From contig NZ_LBFC01000010.1 in the NCBI RefSeq assembly GCF_001990485.1, positions 1-54,508 on the forward strand: a stretch of 54,508 nucleotides of DNA, given 5' to 3'. Of this stretch, positions 7,980 through 17,353 are shown piece by piece. The notes beneath the pieces are model-generated. The model was given only the letters and a program-made list of their open reading frames with translations. It was not told where the DNA came from and did not search any database. This DNA comes from Thermosipho affectus (GTDB lineage Bacteria > Thermotogota > Thermotogae > Thermotogales > Fervidobacteriaceae). The position numbers were made by a program, and so were the translations under genes. Each line of letters opens with the position of its first letter. The stretch's first letter is position 1.

Positions 7980-9584
7980 TTGGAATGGTTTAGAAAATTC
8001 TTAGATAGTTTGTCAAACATCCCAAATTTTTGGAAAAAGCTCAACAAAAACCAAAAAATAGCATTTACTTCATTAATTTTAGCAATAGTTTTTGCATTAG
8101 TAGTTGCCGTAGTTTTAAATGCTCCAAAATATGTATTGTTAATCACCGCAAACAACGAAACAGATGCAGGCGCAATTATCCAACAACTGGAATCGCAGGG
8201 AATACCATACAAAGTCGAAGCAGGTAATAGGATATTTATACCTTCTTCTTACAATGTATACGAAGTAAGGATGAAACTTGCCTCCAGTGGAATTTTAGGT
8301 GCATCCTCAAAGGGATTTGAACTACTTGATCAAAGTAGTTTTGGTGCAACAAGTTTTGACAAACAAGTTAATTATCAGAGGGCTTTACAAGGAGAGCTAG
8401 AAAGAACCATTGCAACTATCAACGGTGTAAAGTATGCAAGAGTGCACTTAACTCTTCCTAAATATACCTACTATGTGCGTGGTGAAATGGCTGAAACACG
8501 CGCATCCGTTCAATTGGTACTAGAACCTGGAGCAACCATTTCAAAAGAACAAGTTAAGGGAATCATATACCTTTTAACAGGAGCAGTAGAAGGGCTAAAA
8601 CCGGAAAATGTAAAAGTGGTGGATAATTTTGGAAGGGCATTAAGTGATCTCGTAAACTTTGACGAAAACACATATGCTGCCAACACAAAAACGGAATTAA
8701 AAATGCAACTTGAAAACTATTATCGAAACAAAATACAACCTGCCCTTGAAACTGTATTTGGCTTTGGAAAAGTAGAAGTAATAACCGATATAAACCTTAA
8801 TTGGCAAAAGATCGAAAAAACCATCACAACTTATTCTTCTCCAAAAGGAGGACTTTTAAGGAGCAAAGAAACAGAAACTGAGAAATCCACCGTTAAACCC
8901 GCAGACGGTGGACCTGTAGGAACAGAATCAAATATTCCAACAACTTACTATCAAAGTGTAGAGGGATCAAATAGTTCACTGTATGAAAAATCACATGAAA
9001 TTACAAATTACGAATTAAACCAAATAGTGGAAAACGTCGTACAAAATATGGAAGGAGAAATAGAAAACATATCTGTTTCTGTTATAATAGATTCTTCTTC
9101 AACAGTCTTTAATACAGTCTCAAAAGACGAAATCAACAAATTAGTATCAAATATAATCCAAAAAAGTATAGCAGCTAACGCAAGCCCATCGAATATTTCT
9201 TATTCTCTTGCCTTTATCCCATTTAGCAGAGAACTTGAAGAACAATACCAACAACTAATCCAAACAGAACAATTAAAAAAGGATATTGTTTTTAAAATAA
9301 CACTCCTTTTGATTGCAACGGTATTGATGTTCTTTAGTTCATATGGAATATTACTACAAATTAGAAAATCAAAAGCAAGAAAACTTGTACTTCAAAGGTA
9401 CAAAATGCTAGAAGAAGAAGCACAGAAATTAGTAGAAGAAGAAGGAGGACAAGAAGCAGAAGAAATACTCAGCGAAGCACAAAAGGTTATAGAAGAACTA
9501 AAAGATTACGCAAAACAGCTTGCAGTAAAATCACCTGAGGAAACTGCAGCCATAATCAAGATTTGGATGTCTGAAAGAGGGTGA
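7980..9584 (+). CDS. fliF: Flagellar M-ring protein FliF
   Basis: The 534-residue protein builds the MS ring, the membrane base of the flagellar motor. It has two membrane helices, one near residues 20-44 (NQKIAFTSLILAIVFALVVA) and one near 440-462 (ITLLLIATVLMFFSS). Between them is the ring-building region with GFELLDQSSFGATSFDKQVNYQRALQ-type conserved sequence. The C-terminal tail, which binds FliG, is acidic and coiled. The start is TTG at 7980, supported by GAGGTGA nearby. It is directly followed by fliG; no fliH or fliI is next door. Confidence 0.95.
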   Translation: MEWFRKFLDSLSNIPNFWKKLNKNQKIAFTSLILAIVFALVVAVVLNAPKYVLLITANNETDAGAIIQQLESQGIPYKVEAGNRIFIPSSYNVYEVRMKLASSGILGASSKGFELLDQSSFGATSFDKQVNYQRALQGELERTIATINGVKYARVHLTLPKYTYYVRGEMAETRASVQLVLEPGATISKEQVKGIIYLLTGAVEGLKPENVKVVDNFGRALSDLVNFDENTYAANTKTELKMQLENYYRNKIQPALETVFGFGKVEVITDINLNWQKIEKTITTYSSPKGGLLRSKETETEKSTVKPADGGPVGTESNIPTTYYQSVEGSNSSLYEKSHEITNYELNQIVENVVQNMEGEIENISVSVIIDSSSTVFNTVSKDEINKLVSNIIQKSIAANASPSNISYSLAFIPFSRELEEQYQQLIQTEQLKKDIVFKITLLLIATVLMFFSSYGILLQIRKSKARKLVLQRYKMLEEEAQKLVEEEGGQEAEEILSEAQKVIEELKDYAKQLAVKSPEETAAIIKIWMSERG

Positions 9585-9588
9585 GCTA

Positions 9589-10599
9589 ATGCCAGATAAA
9601 ATTAACATACCTGGAAAGAGAAAAGCTGCAATACTTTTGGTTTTAATGGGTCCAGAAAATGCAGCAAATGTGTTAAAACAACTTGAAGAACAAGATGTCG
9701 AAACACTTACAATAGAAATTGCAAATCTTGGTAAAGTAACAGACGACGAAAAAGAACAAGTTCTATCGGAATTTAAAGAACTTTCAAAAGCAAGGGAAAT
9801 GTTGCTTTCTGGCGGTATAGATTATGCAAAAGAAATGCTTATTAAAGCCTTCGGTCCAGAAAGAGCAATGAAGGTTATTGAAAGGCTTGTCTCAAATCTT
9901 CAAGTAAAACCATTTGAATTTATGAAACTTGCCGATCCCATGCAAGTTGTTAATTTTTTACAATCAGAACATCCACAAACAATTGCTTTGGTGTTGAGCT
10001 TTTTAGAACCACCACTTGCAGCTAAAGTGTTGTCCTCGCTTCCAGAAAATATTCAAGCAGAAGTGATAAAGAGAATAGCGTTACTCGAACGTGCATCACC
10101 TGATGTGGTAAGGGAAATAGAAAAGAACCTTGAAAAGAAATTCAGTGGAATCGGTATGCAAACGTTAAGTCAAGTGGGTGGTGTAGATACAGCAGCGGAA
10201 ATTATCAATAATATAGATAGGGCAACGGAAAAAAGCATTATGGAAAAACTCGGGTATGAATCTCCAGAACTTGCAGAAGAAATCAGAAGAAGACTATTTG
10301 TCTTTGAAGACTTGCTTAAACTTGATGATAGATCAGTACAACTTGTGCTACGTGAAGTTGATACAAGAGATCTTGCCGTTGCACTAAAAGGTGCATCAGA
10401 AGAACTAAAAGAAAAGATATTCAATAACATGTCCAAGAGGGCTGCACAGCTTTTAAAAGACGAACTGGAATTTATGGGACCTGTAAGGGTAAAAGACGTG
10501 GAAGAAGCACAACAAAAAATTATAAACATCGTAAGAAGATTGGAAGAAGCAGGAGAAATAGTAATTGCAAGGGGTGGAGGAGAAGAGTTAATAGTTTAG
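9589..10599 (+). CDS. fliG: Flagellar motor switch protein FliG
   Basis: The 336-residue rotor protein links the MS ring to the C-ring and carries the charged torque helix facing the stator. The N-terminal FliF-binding domain (KRKAAILLVLMGPENAANVL), the middle domain with the EHPQTIALVLS motif, and the C-terminal domain (RSVQLVLREVDTRDLAVALK, with conserved Arg/Asp/Glu torque residues) are all present. Length is normal. It starts 4 bp after the fliF stop, with GAGGGTGAG as ribosome site. Confidence 0.97.
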   Translation: MPDKINIPGKRKAAILLVLMGPENAANVLKQLEEQDVETLTIEIANLGKVTDDEKEQVLSEFKELSKAREMLLSGGIDYAKEMLIKAFGPERAMKVIERLVSNLQVKPFEFMKLADPMQVVNFLQSEHPQTIALVLSFLEPPLAAKVLSSLPENIQAEVIKRIALLERASPDVVREIEKNLEKKFSGIGMQTLSQVGGVDTAAEIINNIDRATEKSIMEKLGYESPELAEEIRRRLFVFEDLLKLDDRSVQLVLREVDTRDLAVALKGASEELKEKIFNNMSKRAAQLLKDELEFMGPVRVKDVEEAQQKIINIVRRLEEAGEIVIARGGGEELIV

Positions 10600-10609
10600 G
10601 AGGTAAATC

Positions 10610-11170
10610 GTGGAAGAAAATGTATATTGCGTTCTTGATACAGAAACAACAGGCCTTAACCCTTGGTTTGGCGATAGAATCATTGAAGTTGCAATTGTAC
10701 CTGTATACAAAGGAAAAATAGTTAATAGCTGGATATATCATTCATTGGTGAACCCAAGTATCCCTATTCCAGCATTATCCGAAAAAATCCACGGCATTTC
10801 AAATGCACAAATTGCAGATGCACCAGGTTTGGAAAGGGTTTTGGATAATATAAGGGCATATACAAAAGACACTATATTAGTGATGCACAATGCAACTATG
10901 GATCTTTCATTTTTGGATATTGCAACAAAAGAAGTAGGTCAATTTCCTATAAATGCAAAATACATAGATACCCTGGAAATATCCGAAAGTTTATACGGAA
11001 AACGCAGAAGTTTGGAAAGTCTTGTAAAAGAATTTAAACTAGGAAGTAAAGTTCCACATAGGGCGCTGCAAGATGCTATTTTAACCGCTAAAGTATTTTT
11101 AAAACTATCGGAAAAAATTGGTATTGAAAACTTACGAGAATTTGTAAGAATATGGGGGGATGGACAATGA
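10610..11170 (+). CDS. DnaQ-like 3'-5' exonuclease (DEDDh)
   Basis: A 186-residue single-domain exonuclease of the DnaQ/epsilon family. Exo I is VLDTETTGLNPW (D and E ligands), Exo II lies in VMHNATMDLSFLD, and Exo III has HRALQDA (His general base plus Asp), so all DEDDh residues are present. It could proofread for DNA polymerase III or trim DNA or RNA. GTG at 10610 follows AGGAGGTAAATC. The stop overlaps the next gene's ATG (ATGA at 11167-11170). Confidence 0.88.
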   Translation: MEENVYCVLDTETTGLNPWFGDRIIEVAIVPVYKGKIVNSWIYHSLVNPSIPIPALSEKIHGISNAQIADAPGLERVLDNIRAYTKDTILVMHNATMDLSFLDIATKEVGQFPINAKYIDTLEISESLYGKRRSLESLVKEFKLGSKVPHRALQDAILTAKVFLKLSEKIGIENLREFVRIWGDGQ

Positions 11171-12399
11171 TTAAAAATTTTGTATTAGATACAAATGTAT
11201 TAATACACGATCCAGAATCTATTTATGCCTTTGAAGACAACAATGTGATAATACCACTTCCCGTACTTGAAGAACTTGATAATTTAAAAAGACAAACGGG
11301 AAGCCTTGGAAAATCTGCAAGGCATGCAATAAGGGAATTAGATAGTTTAAGACAGAAAGGTAAGTTATCAGAAGGTGTTAAACTAAAAAATGGTGGAAAA
11401 ATACAAGTCGTATTTTTAAAGAAAAAAGATCACGAAGATATAGACTTTCTATACGAAAAATACATAGACAACTGGATTTTGGTTTATACACTACACATTT
11501 TAAAATCCACAAAACAACCCACTTTTTTAGTATCAAAAGATATAAACTTAAGGGTTAAGGCAGATTCCTTGGGCATACCTTCCCAAGACTATCTTTCCGA
11601 TAGATCAGAACTTCAATCTTTGACTCCCGGATATTTTGAATTTCATAACATAGAAACCTTGGACAAAAGTTTATTATATCCAAACGCATACATAGACAAC
11701 TTGGATAAATATTACAGATTCGATGGAGAAAACCTACTACAAATGTCCAGAAAAATAACAGCGTGGAATGTAAAGCCAAGAAACAGGGAACAATTTTTCG
11801 CAATGGACGCTCTACTAAATGACAACATAAAATTAGTCTCGTTAATTGGAATGGCAGGAACTGGTAAAACCTTCATTACGCTTGCTTGTGCGCTACAAAA
11901 AACATTTACAGAACAAAAATACGAAAAAATAATAGTGGCAAGGCCACTTGTGGCAATGGGCGGAAAAGATATTGGTTATCTACCGGGAAGCTACGAAGAA
12001 AAAATGAAACCCTGGATGTCACCTATTTACGATAATCTAGAATATCTTTTTAGACTTTCCAATACAAACATGAAAGAATTCATGAAAAAAGGTATAATTG
12101 AAATAGAAGCATTAACATATATTAGGGGAAGATCCATCCCTGATCAGTTTATAATAATAGATGAGGCACAAAACTTAACTCCACACGAAGTTAAGACAAT
12201 TTTAACTAGAGCAGGTGAAAATACAAAAATAGTACTTTTGGGTGATCCATATCAGATAGATACTCCATACTTAGATAAAGACAGCAATGGACTTGTATAT
12301 GCCGCAAGTAGATTTTTAAACAGTAAAATTTCAGCACATATAATCTTGCAAAAAGGTGAAAGGTCCTTATTAGCCACCGAAGCAGCTAATCTTCTTTAA
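11167..12399 (+). CDS. PIN domain plus PhoH-like ATPase
   Basis: A 410-residue protein joining an N-terminal PIN nuclease domain (VLDTNVLIHDP at 6-16, then LEELDNLKR, with further acidic residues near 110-140) to a PhoH-type P-loop ATPase. Walker A, GMAGTGKT, is near residue 227 and Walker B, IIIDEAQNL, near 327. PIN-PhoH proteins are thought to act as RNA helicase-nucleases. The start at 11167 is preferred over an in-frame ATG at 11152: it overlaps the previous stop as ATGA and has GGGGGGA just upstream. Confidence 0.9.
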   Translation: MIKNFVLDTNVLIHDPESIYAFEDNNVIIPLPVLEELDNLKRQTGSLGKSARHAIRELDSLRQKGKLSEGVKLKNGGKIQVVFLKKKDHEDIDFLYEKYIDNWILVYTLHILKSTKQPTFLVSKDINLRVKADSLGIPSQDYLSDRSELQSLTPGYFEFHNIETLDKSLLYPNAYIDNLDKYYRFDGENLLQMSRKITAWNVKPRNREQFFAMDALLNDNIKLVSLIGMAGTGKTFITLACALQKTFTEQKYEKIIVARPLVAMGGKDIGYLPGSYEEKMKPWMSPIYDNLEYLFRLSNTNMKEFMKKGIIEIEALTYIRGRSIPDQFIIIDEAQNLTPHEVKTILTRAGENTKIVLLGDPYQIDTPYLDKDSNGLVYAASRFLNSKISAHIILQKGERSLLATEAANLL

Positions 12400-12414
12400 G
12401 GGGGTTTAAGATAT

Positions 12415-12972
12415 ATGGAAATTAAAGTCGCAAATTTAGAACTGTATTCTGTGCCTTTTCGGGTAAGCATGTTATGGAATATAATATATCAACTAAAACT
12501 TTCCGTTTTAGATTTGCTCTCGAAACAATACCAAGATGCCCACTTTATCTTTTATAATGCATTAGGTGAATATGGAACATACGACAAGGTGGAGGAAATA
12601 CTTTCAGTTTATTTTAAAGACTTTGAAATACTAGATGAAAAACTTGAGTTTAGCACCTCTCCTATTAATAATTTACCGGTTATTGAAAAAGATGGAAAAT
12701 TAGAAAGACTCGACTGTGAAACATTGGGGATTTATTACCTAAACAACTTAAATAAATTACCAGAAAAAAAATATTCAAAAAACATACTTGTTGTAAATGA
12801 ACTAGTTGATAAAAAAAGGATAGATGCCTTAAAAGACGACTATATTGTAATTTCTCAAAACAAAGAATTAGATTACAAAAATTTATTTGAGAGAAAAGTA
12901 CTAGAGGATATAGAAAACGACACCACAAAAGCTGTACTTCTTGATCTTTTGCGAGGTGGTAGCGTATGTTGA
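12415..12972 (+). CDS. Unrecognised protein, encoded with a YhaN-like ATPase
   Basis: I do not recognise this 185-residue protein. It has no signal peptide or membrane segment. The N-terminal 60 residues are rich in aromatic residues (FRVSMLWNIIYQLKL, DAHFIFYNALGEYG); the rest is charged and mixed alpha/beta. The stop codon lies within the start of the following ATPase gene (7-bp overlap, ATG at 12966), so the two are probably made together and may form a complex. YhaN-type ATPases often neighbour YhaO-type phosphoesterase nucleases, but none of the metallophosphoesterase motifs appears here. Confidence 0.8.
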   Translation: MEIKVANLELYSVPFRVSMLWNIIYQLKLSVLDLLSKQYQDAHFIFYNALGEYGTYDKVEEILSVYFKDFEILDEKLEFSTSPINNLPVIEKDGKLERLDCETLGIYYLNNLNKLPEKKYSKNILVVNELVDKKRIDALKDDYIVISQNKELDYKNLFERKVLEDIENDTTKAVLLDLLRGGSVC

Positions 12973-15422
12973 TTAAATCATTAAAAATAAATGGATTTGG
13001 AAAGATAAAAAGCAAAGAATTAAAGTTCAAACCTGGATTAAACGTTATATTTGGCCCTAACGCTTCTGGAAAAACAACTATAGCCTACTTTATTCTTAAC
13101 GCTTTATCAAAACCAGGCGATGAAATCAAAAAATACGAGCCCTGGAACCATTACGAATTTGGTGGTGAAATAACAACGGATGAAGGCACATTCAAAGTGG
13201 ATTTTCTAAATGGAGAATTTAACACTCTTGTTGATAGAGAACTCTTTGAAACAGTGGGGTTTATAAAGGAAAACGAAAAATTAGACCTGTTAAGGGAAAA
13301 AGATTCTTTTGTTATAGGTTATATGAAAAAGAAAATGCAAAAAAATGAGTGGGGAATAAGATTAACTGAAGCTATTGCAGCTTCAAATAATTATTTCGAA
13401 AAAGTCCAATATTGCATTGAAGAATTAAATAAAAAAATATCTGAACTTGACGCACAAATTTTGGATATAAAGAAAGAAATTGAAAAATACAATAAAGATA
13501 TACTGTACAAAAAAGAATTGAAAAAAGAAAAGGAAAAAATTGAAAATGAATTAATCATAAAACAAAGTAGATTGGAAGAAGAAAAGGGAAAATACATAAA
13601 GGAATTAAATGACAAAATAAGAAGCTTGAGTTTAAAAAAAGAAGAATTAAACATGTCTTTACAAGAATTTTCAAGAATTTCCAAAATTGATAGGGAAAAA
13701 ATAGTACAAGTTAGGGAATTTATGAATACACTAGAAGTACTCAACAAAAACATAGATGGAATTTCAAAACAATACAATGAACTTTTAAATAATTTAAAAA
13801 ATATTGAAACCCTATTAGAGGAAAAAATGAAAAATTTGAATATAAAAGATGAAAAAGAACTTGAAACGGTCAACCTTAAAATTAAAAATTTAATTTTATT
13901 AAAGAAAATGTATGACGAAAAGAAAAATAAATTAGAAGATATACTAGAGGAAAACTCACTTTGGAAACTCTTTACTGAAAAGGAAAATTTAATTGATGAA
14001 CTGGAAGAAGAAGAAGCAAAACACAAAGAAAACCAAAACAAAATACAAAAGAAGATTGACGATCTAAAAGAAAATTTAAATAAAATTTCTTCTTCTATAA
14101 AAATTCACAAGGATTTTTCTTTTGTCTTTTTCTTTGCGGCTTTGATCTCGTTGATTTTTGGCTTTGTTATGAAAAACATTTCACTTTGGTTATTTAGTGG
14201 AACAATCATCACGGGTATTGCTGGATTTATTGAAACAGTTCTCTGGAGAAAAAAGGAAGGAACAGCAGAAATAATAAGAAATGAAATAGATGAGTTGATG
14301 AAGAAAAAAATAATACGACCTAGGTATTTAAGTCTGCTAAGAGAATACAATCTAAAGTCACTAAAAGAATTAAGGCAAAGATACTACGAATTTATTGAAT
14401 GGAAGGCAAGAAAAAAAGATTATCAAAGTGCAAGTGAAGAATTTAAAAAATTGGAGTCTGAAATTTTAAAGGAATTAAAAGATTTTAATTTGGGAAGTGC
14501 CGCCCAAATTATAGATTCTGGTATTTCTTACCTTGAAAGGTTGGTAAATGAAGTACAAAGGCTAATTCTTACAAAATCCTCGTTGGAAAAACAACTATAT
14601 GAAGTAAAATCCGAAATGGAAAATCAACTAAAGAAGAAAGATGAAACAACGCTTACCCTCAATAAATTAATGGAAGAACTAAAGCTCTCACTTGATGAAA
14701 TCAAAAATTTTGATAATCTATACGGTAAATATCTAACTATAACGGAAAATATTACAAAGGTAGAATCTGATATTGAAAAATACCAATCTATGTTGGACAA
14801 CGAAATCTTACCCGAAGAAATCAGAAATTTGGAATTTGAAATAAAAGAATTACAAAGGAAAAATAAGGAAATTGAAGGGGAACTTTCAAAAGAGCTAAAA
14901 CAAATTCCCTCTTTTGAAACTTTATTGGAAAAAATACAGGAAAAAGAAAAAATTATAGGAAAAATCGAATCTCTAAAAGTATACTTATCAAATATCTCAA
15001 AGGCAAAAGAAATATTAAGAAAAAGACTAGAAGAATATGTGGAAACCTATGGAAAGAAATTCAAGGAAGAATTTACTAAGATATTACTTTCCATAGTAAA
15101 TGAAACCATGCCAATTATTGTCGAGGATAACCTTTCTGTAAGGTTAAATATAAACGGTGAAAAATTAAATCCAGAGGAGTTTTTAAGTGCTGCTACTTTT
15201 GATCAAATGTTATTCGCATACAAAGTTGCACTCTTTAAAACCATGGCAGAACACAACCTTCCATTGATAATTGACAACGCTTTTATAAGATACGACAACG
15301 AAAGACTAAAAAGAGTAATAGACATCTTAAATCACGAATCAAAGAGAAGACAAATAATACTATTAACAAGTGACATTAGACTGGCAAATACTTTTAAGGA
15401 TATTGTCAAGTTGGAGGGATAA
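12966..15422 (+). CDS. YhaN/SMC-like ATPase with a transmembrane hairpin inside the coiled coil
   Basis: An 818-residue ABC-type ATPase of the Rad50/SMC/RecN style. Walker A, GPNASGKTT, is at 30-38. Long, Lys/Glu-rich coiled coils run from about 140 to 375 and 440 to 700. Between them lie two hydrophobic segments at about 380-428 (FSFVFFFAALISLIFG and ISLWLFSGTIITGIAGF), so the tip of the coiled coil should sit in the membrane, as in B. subtilis YhaN-like proteins. The C-terminal head has LSAATFDQM (signature region, about 739) and LPLIIDNAF (about 765). The residue after the Walker B aspartate is Asn rather than the usual Asp or Glu. A role in DNA handling at the membrane is inferred. No Mre11/YhaO partner is adjacent. 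Confidence 0.8.
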   Translation: MLIKSLKINGFGKIKSKELKFKPGLNVIFGPNASGKTTIAYFILNALSKPGDEIKKYEPWNHYEFGGEITTDEGTFKVDFLNGEFNTLVDRELFETVGFIKENEKLDLLREKDSFVIGYMKKKMQKNEWGIRLTEAIAASNNYFEKVQYCIEELNKKISELDAQILDIKKEIEKYNKDILYKKELKKEKEKIENELIIKQSRLEEEKGKYIKELNDKIRSLSLKKEELNMSLQEFSRISKIDREKIVQVREFMNTLEVLNKNIDGISKQYNELLNNLKNIETLLEEKMKNLNIKDEKELETVNLKIKNLILLKKMYDEKKNKLEDILEENSLWKLFTEKENLIDELEEEEAKHKENQNKIQKKIDDLKENLNKISSSIKIHKDFSFVFFFAALISLIFGFVMKNISLWLFSGTIITGIAGFIETVLWRKKEGTAEIIRNEIDELMKKKIIRPRYLSLLREYNLKSLKELRQRYYEFIEWKARKKDYQSASEEFKKLESEILKELKDFNLGSAAQIIDSGISYLERLVNEVQRLILTKSSLEKQLYEVKSEMENQLKKKDETTLTLNKLMEELKLSLDEIKNFDNLYGKYLTITENITKVESDIEKYQSMLDNEILPEEIRNLEFEIKELQRKNKEIEGELSKELKQIPSFETLLEKIQEKEKIIGKIESLKVYLSNISKAKEILRKRLEEYVETYGKKFKEEFTKILLSIVNETMPIIVEDNLSVRLNINGEKLNPEEFLSAATFDQMLFAYKVALFKTMAEHNLPLIIDNAFIRYDNERLKRVIDILNHESKRRQIILLTSDIRLANTFKDIVKLEG

Positions 15423-15423
15423 T

Positions 15424-16125
15424 ATGTACAAAAGAATCCTCTTAAAACTCAGTGGGGAAGTACTAAGCGGTGAAGGTGAAAAAGGATTCAACCATGAAAA
15501 TATCATATACCTTGTTGATGAGTTAAAAAAGATACTAGAATACGGGACAAACATGGGAATCGTTATTGGTGCGGGTAACTTATTTAGAGGCAGAGAAATG
15601 CAAGAGTTATCCCCAACTATTGCAGATCAAATAGGTATGTTGGGAACTGTAATAAACGCATTGTATCTGAAAGATATTTTTGAAAAAAATCACCTAAGAA
15701 CTGTCGTTGTTTCACAAGTAACATCTCTACCGTCGATAAGACCTATACATTACGATGATATAAACCTATACTTTGATGCAGGATACGTTGTAATATTTGC
15801 AGGCGGAACGAGTAATCCATTCTTTACCACAGATACAGCTGCCGCATTGAGAGCTGTTGAAATGAAAGCAGACATACTAATTAAAGGTACAAAAGTAGAC
15901 GGTATATACGATAAAGATCCAAAAAAATACAATGATGCAAAGAAATTTAATATGCTCACTTTCGATGAAGCGATAGAAAAAGGATTAAAAATTATGGATA
16001 CCGAAGCATTTTCCATATGTAAAAGGTATAATATGAAAATACTCGTTATGGACTTCTTTAAAAAGAATAATCTACTTTCCGCTGTAAGAGAGGAAAATGT
16101 AGGTACTTTGGTGGTGCCCAAATAA
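15424..16125 (+). CDS. pyrH: UMP kinase
   Basis: The 233-residue enzyme phosphorylates UMP to UDP in pyrimidine nucleotide synthesis. Family features are YKRILLKLSGEVLSGE at the start, GIVIGAGNLFRG, ADQIGMLGTVINAL, and FAGGTSNPFFTTDTAAALRA. I chose the ATG at 15424, which follows GGAGGGATA; a longer frame from 15370 would run through the preceding gene's end. Its stop shares one base with the next start (TAATG). Confidence 0.97.
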   Translation: MYKRILLKLSGEVLSGEGEKGFNHENIIYLVDELKKILEYGTNMGIVIGAGNLFRGREMQELSPTIADQIGMLGTVINALYLKDIFEKNHLRTVVVSQVTSLPSIRPIHYDDINLYFDAGYVVIFAGGTSNPFFTTDTAAALRAVEMKADILIKGTKVDGIYDKDPKKYNDAKKFNMLTFDEAIEKGLKIMDTEAFSICKRYNMKILVMDFFKKNNLLSAVREENVGTLVVPK

Positions 16126-16901
16126 TGTGGTATCCAGGGCACATAAGTAAGGCAAAAAGGAAAATAAAAGAATTTCTAAAAGCAGTTGATACAATCTTAA
16201 TTATTTTAGATGCAAGGGCTCCACTTGCAACTACTGCTTTTGAAAGAGAATTATTTTCTGGAAAAAAGGTCCTGTATATTTTAAATAAATCAGATTTAGC
16301 AGATGAAAACTACACAAATCTGTGGATAAAAAAAATAAGTGAAACATCACCTGTTATATCTTTTTCAAAAGACGAACCTGTAAACAAAATTAAAAAATTT
16401 ATTAAATCCTTTTCAAAAGAAAAATTAAAAGAAACGCGTGTATTAATAGCAGGTGTTCCAAATGTGGGAAAGTCGTCTATAATAAATAAAATTTCAGGTA
16501 GAAAGCTGGCAAAAACGGGGATGGCTCCAGGTATAACAAGAGGGTTACAATGGATAAACTTGGGAAATGTAAAATTACTCGATACCCCTGGAATATTATA
16601 CTCAAAGCTATTTAACAAAGACATAGCTGCTAAATTACTCCTTATTGGTTCTTTACCTGTAGAATCAATAGAAAAATATGATATAATTACTCGGGCATAT
16701 GAACTTTTTAAAGATGAATTAAACATCAATAAAAGCTTTGAGGAATTTTTGGAAGAATATGGAAAACAAAGAGGATTTATCTCAAAAGGTGGAATTGTGG
16801 ACTTTGAAAGAACCAAAAATAATATATTCAAATCAATTTCAGAAGGAAAATTTGGACGGTTTACATATGATAAGGAGGTGAATCTATGGATGCAAAAATA
16901 A
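16125..16901 (+). CDS. rbgA: Ribosome biogenesis GTPase (RbgA/YlqF)
   Basis: A 258-residue circularly permuted GTPase that helps late assembly of the 50S subunit. The motif order is G4 NKSD (54-57), G1 GVPNVGKS (110-117), G3 DTPG (153-156), the permuted order of the YlqF/YawG family. It starts MWYPGHISKAKRKIKE, typical of RbgA. The C-terminal region contains GFISKGGIVDFERT, as in RbgA. The start shares one base with the pyrH stop; the end overlaps cheX by 16 bp. Confidence 0.94.
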   Translation: MWYPGHISKAKRKIKEFLKAVDTILIILDARAPLATTAFERELFSGKKVLYILNKSDLADENYTNLWIKKISETSPVISFSKDEPVNKIKKFIKSFSKEKLKETRVLIAGVPNVGKSSIINKISGRKLAKTGMAPGITRGLQWINLGNVKLLDTPGILYSKLFNKDIAAKLLLIGSLPVESIEKYDIITRAYELFKDELNINKSFEEFLEEYGKQRGFISKGGIVDFERTKNNIFKSISEGKFGRFTYDKEVNLWMQK

Positions 16902-17353
16902 TTAACTCACTAATTTCAGCGGTAAAATCTACCTTTAAAATGGTACTTAAAGTTGAACCTAATGTTTCAAAACCTTCAATCTCCAAAGGAATTGAACCAA
17001 AATACCCCATAGTTACAGTTATAGGTTTTAATGGAGACATAGATGGTAACTTAATTTATTCTTTTAACAAAAACACAGCAATTAAAGTGGTTAGTACCAT
17101 GATGGGAATGCCATATGAGAATCTAGATGAACTTGCATTGAGCGCATTAGGTGAGTTGGGAAACATGACTAGTGGATCAATTGCAATGGAACTTGAAAAA
17201 GTAGGGTATAAAGTAGATATTACACCTCCCACTGTAATCACAGGTAAAGATATCCAAGTTACCGCAGAAGGTGTAATATTAAAACTTCCTTTGAATATCT
17301 TTTCAGAAGGAGATTTTGAAGTACATATGGTAATTAGAGGTGGAGGGAAATAA
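16886..17353 (+). CDS. cheX: CheY-P phosphatase CheX
   Basis: A 155-residue chemotaxis phosphatase that dephosphorylates CheY-P. The catalytic pattern of the CheC/CheX/FliY family (D/S-x3-E-x2-N) is visible as S86-ALG-E90-LG-N93 inside ALSALGELGNMTSGS. There is a single copy, as in CheX, and the length matches Thermotoga CheX. AAGGAGGTGAATCT precedes the ATG, inside the end of rbgA. It is the only chemotaxis gene in an operon that starts with fliF-fliG. Confidence 0.92.
   Translation: MDAKIINSLISAVKSTFKMVLKVEPNVSKPSISKGIEPKYPIVTVIGFNGDIDGNLIYSFNKNTAIKVVSTMMGMPYENLDELALSALGELGNMTSGSIAMELEKVGYKVDITPPTVITGKDIQVTAEGVILKLPLNIFSEGDFEVHMVIRGGGK

Noticed and set aside
13391-14041. 216-codon minus frame opposite the YhaN-like gene
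   Set aside because: Ser/Phe-rich translation typical of the antisense of Lys/Glu coiled coils in AT-rich DNA.
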